A DNA stretch of 64,000 nucleotides from Cladobotryum mycophilum (lineage: Eukaryota > Ascomycota > Sordariomycetes > Hypocreales > Hypocreaceae): the NCBI GenBank assembly GCA_036429605.1, contig CM071590.1:5332001-5396000 (forward strand), given 5' to 3'. This document shows positions 44,834 to 55,404 of the stretch, piece by piece. Position 1 is the first letter of the stretch, and each line of letters begins with the position of its first letter. Both the position numbers and the translations under genes were made by a program. The notes under the pieces are model-generated. The model had not been told where the DNA came from. It worked only from the letters and a program-made list of their open reading frames with translations, and did not search any database.

Positions 44834-45649
44834 ATGCCAAACTCATCCATCCCCACCCCGTCGCTCCCCACACTCGATTTTGTTAAACTTGGGAGGTTTA
44901 TTACGAATATTGAGCAACCGCTCGAAAACTATCACCAGCCTTCAATACCCGATGCACCACCGTCCATTGTGGATGAGTCTTTTCTCTCCCAGCGGCACCA
45001 GGATGAGATGAAAACCAGCCTTGGATGTGCGTTGGGCCGCCTACTGTCTACGAGGTTTTCCAGTAAGGCCAATTACAGCATCGAGTTCGATCGAACCCGC
45101 TGCAAACGTTATTCTCTCGATAATTCAGAGGCATGGTTTGACAGGGCCATCGCCTTGCCCGAGACGAGACTTTGGATCGAGAGGGCAGCTCTCCGCCGCC
45201 ACAAGATTTACATGATTGTTGGCTTCCAAACTCTAACGGATCCACGCATCACCAGCACATCAGCCCAGGGCAAAAACACTAGAGGTGAATTCAGAATTCT
45301 CAACGCCCTTTCTTTTATGGTGTCCGGCGCGGTCGTGCCCTCCTTTTCTCCAGTAGATGAGGGGTTGCATGGAAATCACGAAAATGCTTATAGCAGCCGC
45401 ATGAGTTACGACGCTCCGGGCGAGAGAATCTGCTCTCTAAAGTACCGAAAAATAAAGCATAGCTGGCTATCGCGCCGCAATGCCGACAAACTCAAACTTT
45501 CCCCAACTCGTTCATGGTCGCGTAATGTCTTTCATGAGGCACTCAGGTGGGGCGCTGGCGAGGATGACGAAGAAGAAGAAGATGAAGACATGATCCATGT
45601 AGATTTTGATGATGATGATCAGGACTCGGAAAATGAGTGGGGGGCTTGA
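44834..45649 (+). CDS. Conserved fungal protein of unknown function
   Basis: An intron-less gene for 271 residues from the ATG at 44834. The frame is open further upstream without an ATG. The N-terminal motif VKLGRFITNIEQPLENYH, a central helical region (LGCALGRLLSTRF), the segment SEAWFDRAIALPETRLWIE followed by KIYMIVGFQTLTDPRI, and the late motif GERICSLKYRKIKHSWLS recur in a family I have seen repeatedly in filamentous fungi, but it has no accepted name or function that I can recall. The last 30 residues are very acidic (EEEEDEDM, DDDDQDSENE). No signal peptide or membrane segment is visible. It converges on the flavin oxidase gene 375 bases away. The G6 run at 45638-45643, near the stop, is worth checking because a length error there would change the last few residues. 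Confidence 0.75.
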   Translation: MPNSSIPTPSLPTLDFVKLGRFITNIEQPLENYHQPSIPDAPPSIVDESFLSQRHQDEMKTSLGCALGRLLSTRFSSKANYSIEFDRTRCKRYSLDNSEAWFDRAIALPETRLWIERAALRRHKIYMIVGFQTLTDPRITSTSAQGKNTRGEFRILNALSFMVSGAVVPSFSPVDEGLHGNHENAYSSRMSYDAPGERICSLKYRKIKHSWLSRRNADKLKLSPTRSWSRNVFHEALRWGAGEDDEEEEDEDMIHVDFDDDDQDSENEWGA

Positions 45650-46024
45650 GGATCAGGCAAACACAGAGAGTGACCCCCGCACTGGGACCCAATCAGATGG
45701 GCATACGAAGTAGTCGCACTCGGAATATGGTTAAATGACTGCGGCTATGTATGAAGTGATAGCCTGTAGGATGCTCACATCATAGAGTTCGAGCTTGAGG
45801 GGTAACCCATAACACGGTCAATAATGGATATGACTTATACATTCTTCACCCTTTGCATCACGCCCACAATTACTCCAACCTGGCAACACATGTTCTACAT
45901 ATCCACCCTTTTTTTGTCTGCATTCCCTATACCATACTTCAGGCGCCTTCTGTGGTTATTTGAAGCGTTTCAGGGAAACTGTTCGGGGGGGTTAATGGCC
46001 CAGCCACCATTTTGCCAGAAATCA
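45650..46024. other. 3' flanks of two convergent genes
   Basis: These 375 bases lie between the unknown protein gene and the flavin oxidase gene. A small plus-strand frame with a hydrophobic start runs antisense into the oxidase, and I treat it as chance. Confidence 0.55.
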
Positions 46025-48407
46025 CTACGTTGCACCTTGAAATGCCCGAACGATATCCTCGATATCATCAGCGATTCTATCTTCGTCCAGATCAACATTG
46101 TTGCGCTTGTAGTAATGAAGATTAGAAAAGTACGCCTGGGCGGCAGCGATATTCTCCGTCATGTAATGGGGAAGACCCACGAAAGGGTTTCCGACCTCAC
46201 GGGACTTGAGAATGTTCATTGCGGACTTAAACTGCGGACAGATGTCACTGTTCTTGGCTAGCCATCCATAAAGGCCGTGGATAACGCTCTCTATGGATCC
46301 GACGACCCATGCATGATGCGGGCTCGCTGCTTCGCCGACGATGACCACGTCACCAGTGGGTTTGACGAGGTCTTTCCACAGAGTGGGAAACTGATCTGGT
46401 CGGAAAAAGGCAAAAGCACCCACCGTCGTCGGGTCAGCATTCCAGTCAAAGGCATAATGAGCCACGTAATTGTTGCTGATATGCTCGAAGAGCTCCTTTT
46501 CGGACTTCTCCGGATCCTCCTCGCTTCGGTGTAAGTGGGCTAGTTCTCGCAGCACAAGATCTTTCAGTCTGGCCTCTTCTGCAGCCATCTTTACTGGGTC
46601 TGGATTCTGGGAAATGAGCGATGAGATGCGCTTTGCATCTTGCTGCCAGGTATATGAGATCAAGAGAACTGCAGACTTCCCCTCGGGGTCGTGAATGTTA
46701 TATGAAGGGTAGACACACGTGCGAATGTTGAGATCGGAGTGTCCACAGCCGCCCCTCGTGATATTGCGACTATTAAACTTTTTAAGGTCGTGAATCCACC
46801 AAGCACGTTTAAACTTGATGGCAATCTTGGCTGAGTCGCCGTATTGCAAGGCACGTATGGCATGCTTCTTGCGATATCCGAGATTAGCCTGGCTGATATC
46901 CATGTGTCCCAAACACCCAAGGGTTGTTGTGTTGAAAACAACTTGGTACGACTTTGTTTGTCTCCCAGACGGTGTGTCGATGTCTAGATCCACTTCCATC
47001 CGCCTCCCCTTGGCTTTTATGGCCTTGACTGTGGAGTTGTAGAGGATGTTCGGGTTTTTCGTGTCAGAGCCCCCTCGTTGATCGCCTTTTTGATCCAGCC
47101 AACCATTCTATTGGCAAGTTGCTTGGAACCGCCTTCAATGCAGAACCACTCCGTCTTCGGACTCCAATCGAAATCGAGAGCATCTAAAACGGTCTCACTG
47201 AGAGCTTGGTCAAACATGTCGGTGCCGCTTACAGAAAGTTAGCTCCATGCATCCAATGGCTTGTGCGGACGGCACAACTCACGCATTGAAGGTCTCCAGC
47301 CACTGGATAGTATGGGGGTTATAACTTGGCGAAGGAACTTGGTCCTGGTTTGGCTTCCTGGTTGCCAGCACAGACTTGTCAGAATGAGGTTCAGTATTGG
47401 CAATCATAGATGGCTGACTTGTAATTCCCACTCAAGAATTGGCGCGTGCTGAGACTATCATATTTCATGAGAAGGCTCCAGCCTTTGCTGCCCACTGCCT
47501 CACCGTCGGACTCAAAGTCTCTTTTCAAGGCAGCTGTGAGTGGTTCGATGGCTTCGTCGAAAACAGTGCCTGGAGATTTTTTACGTATTCTAGGGAGGCA
47601 TTTGTTGTCAGCAACTGATCCGGGTCAAGGAATATTGACATCTCATACGTCTGGGGAATCTCCTCCACTAATAGCCGGAAGGGGTCGTTGTTTTGATCGG
47701 TAGTATGCAAGCCCTTGAGATCTTCTGACCATTTGGTAACATTATTGTAGCACCATGGCTCAGGTTGGGGGCGTCGGGACCCCCATTGTTCATGTAGTAT
47801 GGGATGAGCAATCCATTCCCACGATCTCTCATTTCAAGTTTGTCAAAAAGTTCAAAGGCGCTGCCAGAGAGTTAGTCCCCACATGTAAATGTATCAGAAC
47901 TGGTATTTACCGCTTCATGATGGGGTTGTTGGGGAATCTCATAGCTCCCACGTCAAAGTAGTCATGCGGATCCTCAGAGGTCTTTTCATCACTAAATCTG
48001 TATGTGAAGAGACGCCCTCCAAGCCTTTCCTCAGAGTTGGCCTCGAGGATGTCATACGTAAATTTCAGCTTGGCAGAACCTTCGTGGTTCCGCAATCTGG
48101 CGTTAAGATGCTCGAGAACCATGGCCGTAAAAAGGCCAGCGACACCAGCTCCCACAATACCTATGTGCACAGATAGAAATCGGTGCCCCCCGACCTCTTC
48201 TGGCAGGTCCATTGGGGACTTGTTCTTTAGCAATGGTATGTCGGGAAGGTTATGCAGAACACTATCAGGTGCGAATGGCTGCCCTCCTTTAGAGAACGCT
48301 TCGCATTCTGCCTTGATGGATTTGATGGCGTGGGCTTTAGCCCAAAAGTCCCTGATGAGGTGAAAGCTGGTCGAGCCAGGGGCGGCCAACTTTGAACCCG
48401 AATCCAT
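46025..48407 (-). CDS. L-amino-acid-oxidase-like flavoprotein, three homopolymer frame breaks
   Basis: Four exons (47911-48407, 47420-47860 to within a base, 47283-47324, 46025-47227) encode about 728 residues once three one-base gaps are allowed. The FAD-binding Rossmann motif GIVGAGVAG is at residues 83-91, followed by EANSEERLGGR and FDVGAMRFP. Later conserved text includes EPWCYNNVTKW, WLETFNAG, FDQALSETVLDALDF, FCIEGGSKQLANRM and the C-terminal FAD motif GDVVIVGEAASPHHAWVVGSIES. This is the fungal flavin amine oxidase / LAAO family, which deaminates L-amino acids and releases ammonia and hydrogen peroxide. No signal peptide is seen, so it is probably intracellular. Frame breaks fall at G5 47767-47771, T6 47577-47582 and C5 47070-47074 (plus-strand bases), each needing one more base. 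The third intron has a weak GTCAGC donor. Confidence 0.8.
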
Positions 48408-50537
48408 GATGAAAAGAACAAGGGTCTTTGTTGTTGTTTTTGCTGCTCTGTTATGTGTTGTAGAACTTATTTTTTTCTTTCGAGTCGTCTACAGACTTGG
48501 GAAGCCCTTTTTATAAGCATTAGTGCTGGTATCGAGTGTTTTATCAAGCGAATCCAGTGGGAAACCGTGATAGGGCGACACCATATTGAGGGGGGGCAGG
48601 AATGCCCAATGCCAAAGCCTGATTTCATCCGCAATATCCCCGCACTCACTCACATTCAATTGGATATGTTTTGTCGTATTCGCATTCAGAAAATGCATTT
48701 ACATAAATGAATACTACTCTGAATGAGATAACAACCTATGTGATGTTTGCGTTGGTGAGTATGTGGAGCAAGACGAACACCCTCGGCAGTTCAGACACAG
48801 GTCATACTGCAACCCCTCGGCAGTTCAGACACGGGTCATACTGCAACCCTCAGGTCTGTCCATTAACATTATTGAATACGTGTACCAGTCAATTTCACCT
48901 TGGTTCAAAGGAGCTCGGAGCATGTTTTTCATTCTCTTTCTTCATTTGCTGTCCCCCGCACGTCGTGACGTCTGGTTCGAGTCTGGACTCGTCGAAACTT
49001 ACATCTCGAGTCCAGTGCCGATGAGTTGTAGAAATTTAATTAACAAAGGATTTGCAACTTGCAATGGTAATGAATATTGTATATCCGAGCGAATCTCCAT
49101 TGTCAGATTACTGCGCATCAACGAAGAGCGGAGTCGTAACAATAGCGAGGTGCATGCGTTGGCTACCAGCATATCAACATCGTAGACCATCCATTTCCAC
49201 CCAATTTCACAAAGCGGCATTGTATCTGATAAATCATCTTCTGCTCTATGTCCAAACGTTCTATATTTTCCAAGACAGTGTATTCATACGTAATGACAGA
49301 GTCTCTTTCACCGAGATAGCCCGGGTTCTGATTGCAAGCTTCGGTCAATGGTTCGGTGTAAGTGATCATGAGTGCTTGTGTAATGCCTGCCTTTCAGAAA
49401 CTATTCATACCAGTCAATTAGTAGTTGAAGAGTCCTATCCGGTAATCTTGAGGTGCCACAGTGAATCACGTATTTAGGGAAACGAAGTGCTTGAAGGGAA
49501 CCTTGAAAATCTTCAAAGTTCATGGATATCGCACCATCATTATGAAATGGCTTCACTGATTCAACTGATAGTATTAGTGCTCAGTCTGAAGCCGAGAATA
49601 ACGCATACAAAGCTAATCTCATTGTTATTACTGATAGGAAATGTAGTATTTAAATCACCCCAGTTTCTCATACTTTTCTACCACTAAATGCTAGCATATC
49701 ACAACCTTGAACCTCACCGTGCAAGACCAGTCAGCCCAGCCTGTGATTAGTCTCAAATTCTTCGCCTGGCTGAACAAGCATGGATACCATTCATGCAAGT
49801 CAAGTAGCCCGAACGGGGTCCAGAGTAATGTACTGGTGGTGAAAAGTGCACCGCAATAGGGTCCAGAACTTGTAAGTGTTGACAGGACAATCAAGGCTTT
49901 CTCATCAAGACGAGGACGGAGAGTTCGAATAACACGAGCAAATCTGCGAAAGGATTTTTTTAATGTGCACAAGAACAGACTGCGAATGCATAAGAAACCA
50001 ATTTCAACCCACATCGCAATCCTTCTCCGCAACTCCGCATTAAGTCAACTGCACCCCCACCGGAATTACGGTATGGATTTAAGCTTTGACATCTCCATTA
50101 AATCCCATCTTTTAGGATGAGGTGCATGCATATAGTTATTCGCGAATTACTCATCTCAGCAGCCCCCCAGTGTCATATTTCTCTGTAATGCCTAATTAGG
50201 AAAATGAGGTCATGTTATGCCCGATTTGGGCGATTCGACGGGGACGATTCGACGAGACTGTAATTCCTTCCTGGGTTAGTCGCCATCATCTGGCCAATGG
50301 CTTGAGTACGTTACACACGGTGGGTCTTCGATGAAGCTTGCATGAGGCAAGATGAGGTTCTTTGCCTTGGCGACCATGATAACTTGTTTGGTGTGTAACG
50401 TCAAGTGTTTGATTGAAGCTATACGCCCTTCGACAGCATATAAATATGCGTCCTCTCTCTCTAAAACTACATCCATTTAATAACACCCATCAAACACATT
50501 CAAACACTCAACTTCAAATCCTACAGCCCAACCAATC
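48408..50537. other. Intergenic, no gene seen
   Basis: These 2.1 kb lie between the divergent oxidase and aldo-keto reductase promoters. They contain a perfect-length 34-base tandem duplication (listed separately) and AT-rich stretches. Many short frames exist on both strands, none with a recognisable domain. Confidence 0.5.
48781..48848. repeat. 34-base tandem duplication
   Basis: Copy 1 (48781-48814) and copy 2 (48815-48848) are directly adjacent and differ by one base (A at 48799 versus G at 48833). The unit begins CCTCGGCAGTTCAGACAC. No flanking mobile element is visible. Confidence 0.95.
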
Positions 50538-51635
50538 ATGTCTTCACCAAAGCCCCGAGTTATCCTTGGTCTCATGACCTACGGCCCCGAATCATCCCCC
50601 GACAATCGCGTAACCACCGTTGATGAGCTCAAAAACCACTTCGACATCTTCCAGAACCAATACGGGTACAAGGAGATTGATACTGCTCGCATCTATTCAC
50701 AAGGCCAACAGGAAAAGTTCACCACCCAGGCTGGATGGAAAGACCGCGGCCTTGAGGTAGCCACCAAGAGCTACCCTCTCACTCCGGGAACCCACACCGC
50801 TGAGAATCTTCGCAAGGACTTGGAGACTTCTTTGTCAGACCTGGGTACCGGCTCTGTGGACATCTTCTATCTCCACTCTGCTGATCGCTCGGTGCCCTTC
50901 ACTGAGACGCTGGAGGCTGCGAATGCTCTGTACCAAGAGGGCAAGTTCAAGAAACTTGGCTTGAGCAATTATTCCGCCTATGAAGTTGCCGAGATTGTGA
51001 TGCTCTGCACAGCACGCGGTTGGGTCAAGCCATCCATTTACCAAGGGGTTTATAATATCCTCGGTTCGTTCATCCCCCCACCACCAGTCACTGAATTGGC
51101 CGAGCCATCAAAAAGCTAACTGTGTTTCCAAGCACGCAACCTTGAGACTGAGGTAATACCGGCCTGCCAACGCTACGGCCTTGACGTTGTCATTTATAGC
51201 CCTCTCAGTGGTGGGCTACTGACTGGTCGGTATAACAGCTCTTCAGGCGGCAACAATGCGCAAGAAGGTCGGTTCCACTCGAGCACCATGCTTGGTCCCC
51301 TTTTCCAAGCCATTTACTTTAAGGATGAGAATTTTCGGGCCCTTGAGATTATCCAGCGCGCAGCGGAGACGCATGGGTTGACCATGACTGAGGTTGCTCT
51401 GCGATGGTGCATTCATCACTCGGCCCTCATTCCGGCAAACAAGGGAGGAAATGACGGAGTCATAATTGGTGCTAGCAAGGCTGAGTACCTCCATCAGAAC
51501 ATTCTGGATTTGAACAAGGGGCCTCTGCCGGAGGATGTTGTGCAAGCCGCAGAAGAGGCTTGGGCGATTACCAAGGGATCCAGTCCTAATCCCTGGCATA
51601 CGCCATTAGTGTACACCTACAAGGGATATTCTTAG
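50538..51635 (+). CDS. Aldo-keto reductase, AKR7 (aflatoxin aldehyde reductase-like)
   Basis: Two exons (50538-51063 and 51133-51635; 69-base intron) encode 342 residues. The TIM-barrel NADPH reductase shows the catalytic tetrad: Asp and Tyr in EIDTARIYSQG, Lys in EVATKSYPL and His in IFYLHSADRS. GLSNYSAYEV and IYSPLSGGLLTGRY, and the C-terminal NADPH motif VIIGASKAEYL, complete the pattern. The early HFDIFQNQYGYKEIDTA text is typical of AKR7, which reduces dialdehydes and succinic semialdehyde. It converges with the transcription-factor-like gene 75 bases downstream. No signal peptide. The substrate is unknown and the family assignment is firm at superfamily level. Confidence 0.92.
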
Positions 51636-51709
51636 ATAGTCATTCAGGAGCCAAAGCCCTTCCATCTCATTGGGAGGTCCTCGATTAGAAGATCCCAAAG
51701 AAAATAGAT

Positions 51710-52958
51710 TCACTCTTCTGACGTGGCGATTCTCAAGTCCATTGCCATTGCGACAAGCAAACCCATTTCGTCTGTGCTCTCTTTCCACGTTTCGATCGGG
51801 AGTTGTGGCAAGCGATTCGATGGAAGTAAGTCCCCAAGCTTGAGTTGCCGTGGAAGATAAGGAGTGCTGCTTGATCTAGCCCAGTTTGCGGCGTCGCCAG
51901 CCGACCACAACCCTTTTGTCGCTGGTACCGGCAAATCATCCATCTTCCAGTCTGACGGGGAATCGCAAGGCAAGCCGATATCCATTGAAAAGAAGACGGT
52001 CAAGATAAAGTACACGGTTGCTGTGCGAAAACACGACTCACAAAAGATCCAGTTTTCCCAATCGGGTGGATGACCAGAAGCATAAATGGGATTTAGGTGT
52101 GAGATCTGTATAATGCGGAAAATTCTCTACAATTGCGCGTTGTTAGTTCCTTTCATTTAACAAAAAGATGGCATAAGGTTTATTCGCGTACCCCTAGTGT
52201 GAATAGCAGCGCAATATCGCCGTACGGAAACTTGACGTGGTTTCTCCCCAGCTTCATTCGTAAGAGGAGATAGAGAGTAATTGCCTGCGCAGCGGATAGC
52301 AATTCCCATTTGTCGAACGATTCATGCTTAGAGACCACGTGAGTCAAGGAGAGAATGGCAGGGGTTTGCATAGACTTACTTGTGCATATATCCATTCTTG
52401 ATGCTCATGCACCTTTGACCATAGCACAGACTGGCTCACATCTGTCGCCTCATCCTGGAAGCCGTGCTCTTGCAACAACAGCTGGCACTGTTTCAGAGAG
52501 TTTATTTTCGGGGCCGAATGTGAATCTTGTGAATCTTGTGCATCTGCGCGTAGGATTCCCTCTGCAAAGAGGCGATGAATAAAGGGGACGTAGGTAACGT
52601 CCTGGGCGGCTTTTGTGATCTGGCCACAGAGGAACTGGATGACGACACGGCTCATTTGAGATATGTGAGACGTTCTTGGTTCAAAAGGGTAAAATTGATG
52701 CTACTCGACAACCAACATTGGTCAGACTGTGCGTTTACAAGTCACCTTTTGCAGACTAACCATCTGTAAGGTTACCGGATGGGCCACGATGGGCTCCGGG
52801 TATGACGTTGTTGCAGGTTCGCGTTGGCCCCCTGTCTGCTGTCTTCGTCGCTTATGATAGTTCTTCATAACAGCCCGACGGACGTAGATGCGTCGTGCGC
52901 TTCTACCCTGAGCAGGGTCGTCCGTCAAGTTGACAAACGTGCGATCAGGTTCACTCAT
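51710..52958 (-). CDS. Fungal transcription-factor-like protein without visible Zn2Cys6
   Basis: Four exons (52761-52958, 52380-52700, 52192-52326, 51710-52126), all phase 0 with short GT-AG introns (60, 53 and 65 bases), encode 356 residues. The N-terminus has FVNLTDDP followed by a basic helix (RRIYVRRAVMKNYHKRRRQQ). Exon 2 adds FYPFEPRTSHIS and YVPFIHRLF. Exons 3-4 form the helical fungal transcription-factor middle region: LLSAAQAITLYLLLRM, then DWENWIFCESCFRTA, and near the end PCDSPSDW plus LPVPATKGLW. This matches the C-terminal regulatory half of Zn2Cys6-type factors, but no Cys6 cluster is present, so it may be a non-DNA-binding paralogue or use its basic N-terminus. The middle is shorter than typical. 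It converges on the aldo-keto reductase gene. Splice logic is internally consistent, which argues for a real gene. Confidence 0.72.
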
Positions 52959-53780
52959 CGTTTCGGATGCTGGCTATTACTAGGACTCAGGACGAGATGT
53001 TGTTGTGACGGGAGGTGAAGTCGGGGGTAGGTAAACAATGACACTAGGCCGCCGAAACATTATGTATGAGTCGCTTACGTGGCGCGTTGGCAGTATCACC
53101 CTGCTAATGCCTGAATGGTGGAAATTTCGGTAGATGATGGTTCCGACTATACAAGTGCATGTGAGTCTTTCATAAAAGCAAGTTTCGTAGCGACCATTTT
53201 GAGACCAATCAAGTAATAGATGATTCCAAAACTCAAAAGGTTTCCAAAGCAGATCTCCCGAAGCTAAAATACGACCTTCTCATGACCACGATCACTGCTA
53301 CCCTGTAGAAAGAGAATGTTAGTTGATCGATCGAAACGTTGTCAGGACGCACCCCCTGAAGGGCGTGATGGACACGACAACCTCGGCAATGTGACTTTTT
53401 GCCGAAACTCGGTCAGTCAACGGAGCCTCCATGCCGATACAGTATTAAGTTGTGCGTCTGAAAGTGTCTATTTGGGCTTGCGAGAACATACTGACGCCCT
53501 TAAGAATAGTTGAGGATGTTGGTGAGAATAAACATCTGAGCTTGACTAATCTATAAATAGCACCTGAAATGACGTGCGCGATCTGGCTGTCGATGTAATT
53601 GGCCAACGTCCTCGTGTGGCACATTAACCTTGTTCGCTTTTGCCAGCTTTGGCTAGAATCATGGAGGCTCACCCGTAGATCTTTACATACTAAATCAGCT
53701 CATCGTATATATCTCATAGTTATTCGGCCACTTCAACTCTCCATACCCTGAGCATTTATGCCATCCAGATTATATCCACC
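52959..53780. other. Divergent promoter region, no gene seen
   Basis: These 822 bases lie between the divergently transcribed transcription-factor-like gene and the chromate transporter gene. No recognisable frame. A shared promoter is possible, but no palindromic operator stood out. Confidence 0.55.
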
Positions 53781-55404
53781 ATGGTCATGAATAGCTGGGA
53801 GGATGTCGCCCGGAGGGCTGCCCGGCACACTTGGGAAACGTCCCAGGTCCACTGGCATCTCGGCTTCACTGCCTTTGGTGGACCTCCCGTTCACTTCAAA
53901 ATTGTAAGCGAGCGTGTCATCACTTGCCTTTTGTTGGCTAGGGTCTGATGGCAATCAGTTTCACGACAAGTTTGTAACAAAACTTGCCTGGGTCGACGAG
54001 CAATTGGTATGCAGCATGCTCTCTCCCACTCCCAACCTCCAACAATGAACTCAATGCATTGCAGTACCAGGAGCTTTTCAGTATTGCGCAGGCTCTCTCG
54101 GGTCCCGGGAGTACCAAGATGCTGTATTGTATAAATCTTATACACGACGGCTTTCTTGGAGCTATCCTCGCTTTTTGTATTTGGAGGTGAGCCTTTGCTG
54201 TGCATTGTCTACCATGCGCCTCGTGACTCAGCCATCAGAACTGACCAAGGGATTGACGGATAGTCTCCCGGGAGCCCTTGGCATGATCGGGCTCTCGATT
54301 GGCGTCTCCAAGATCGGGGATACTCTGCCCGCGCCAGTGTACGCCTTACTCTCGGGACTCAACGCAGCAACTGTGGGTATTATTGCCCTGGCGGCAGTCG
54401 AGCTCTCAAACAAGGCTGTCACGGATAAGCCGACGAGGATTGTGGTCTTTCTGGCGGCGACGGGCGGGATGCTGTACAATGCGCTCTGGTATTTTCCTGT
54501 TCTGATGTTTGCGGCTGGATGCGCTACGATTATACACGATTATCGCTGGATACATCGCCCTGTCCGGGCCATACGGCATCGTGTCTGGAGAATGAGAACT
54601 GCACAAATCCAAGACGAAAGCACAGCGAGAGAGGAAATTCAACTTGAGACAAACACGTCCAGCGTAGGTGTCAATCAGGAGAGTGAACGGGAATCCGAGG
54701 AACGTGTGATACCACAAGAGTACCGCCTCAACTTCTCATGGAAATCTGGAACTGCCATCATTGCGGTCTTCTTCATCAGCTTCATTGTCATCATGGTACT
54801 GCGAGGTGTTTTACGCGGTCCGCCATTGCTGTTCAGACTTTTCGCGAACCTTTATCTTGCCGGTACCATCATCTTTGGAGGTGGGCCGGTAGTGATTCCA
54901 CTTCTCAGAGAGTATGTGGTGGCAGAGGGATGGGTCAGCCCGCGAGACTTTCTCATCGGTCTTGCCATTGCGCAATCGTTCCCAGGTCCCAACTTCAACT
55001 TTGCCGTCTTTCTGGGGAGTCTCACCGCCATCAATAATGGGTACTCCAGTGTAGCGGGAGCGGTGATTGCGTTCTTCGCCATCTTTACCCCGGGGATAGT
55101 CCTCGTTCAGGGAACAATGGGAATATGGGGGGTCTTGCGGGGTAAGCGCTGGGTGAAGTCTGCAGTTCGAGGTGTGAATGCCGGTGCTGTTGGGTTAATC
55201 TTCACCGCCGTGTATAGGATATGGCAGATTGGCTATCTCGACAAGAACGTTCAGTCTGGGAGGAGCCTGGGGGATGATCCATGGTGGGTGGTCGTGACAG
55301 CTACTGCGTACGTTGGAGGCCGTTACTTTAGTGTTGCAGCGCCGTTGGCTATTCTTCTCGGGGCTGCCCTTGGCTTGGTCAGATATGGAATCATCAGAGA
55401 CTAG
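53781..55404 (+). CDS. Chromate ion transporter (CHR family)
   Basis: Four exons (53781-53903, 53959-54006, 54065-54186, 54264-55404) encode 477 residues with agreeing phases. The start has an ACCATGG context; a second Met follows two codons later. It carries two CHR domains: the N-terminal one with FTAFGGPPVHF and SIAQALSGPGS, the C-terminal one with TIIFGGGPVVIP and AIAQSFPGPNF. The paired GGP and A-Q-x-x-PGP motifs are the CHR hallmark. About ten to twelve membrane helices are expected, with a charged cytoplasmic linker (about residues 190-240) between halves. In bacteria and fungi CHR proteins export chromate, probably as a chromate/sulfate antiporter in the plasma membrane. A PAPS reductase gene lies 11 kb away but is not linked closely enough to suggest co-regulation. 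The G6 run at 55127-55132 is in frame. Confidence 0.92.

Noticed and set aside
20495..47771. Programmed ribosomal frameshifting at the homopolymer runs
   Set aside because: The sites lack a shared slippery heptamer or downstream structure and occur in unrelated genes, one with three sites; missing bases explain them more simply.
48975..49010. GGTTCGAGTC motif near 48980
   Set aside because: The stem bases do not pair as a T-arm; no cloverleaf could be drawn.
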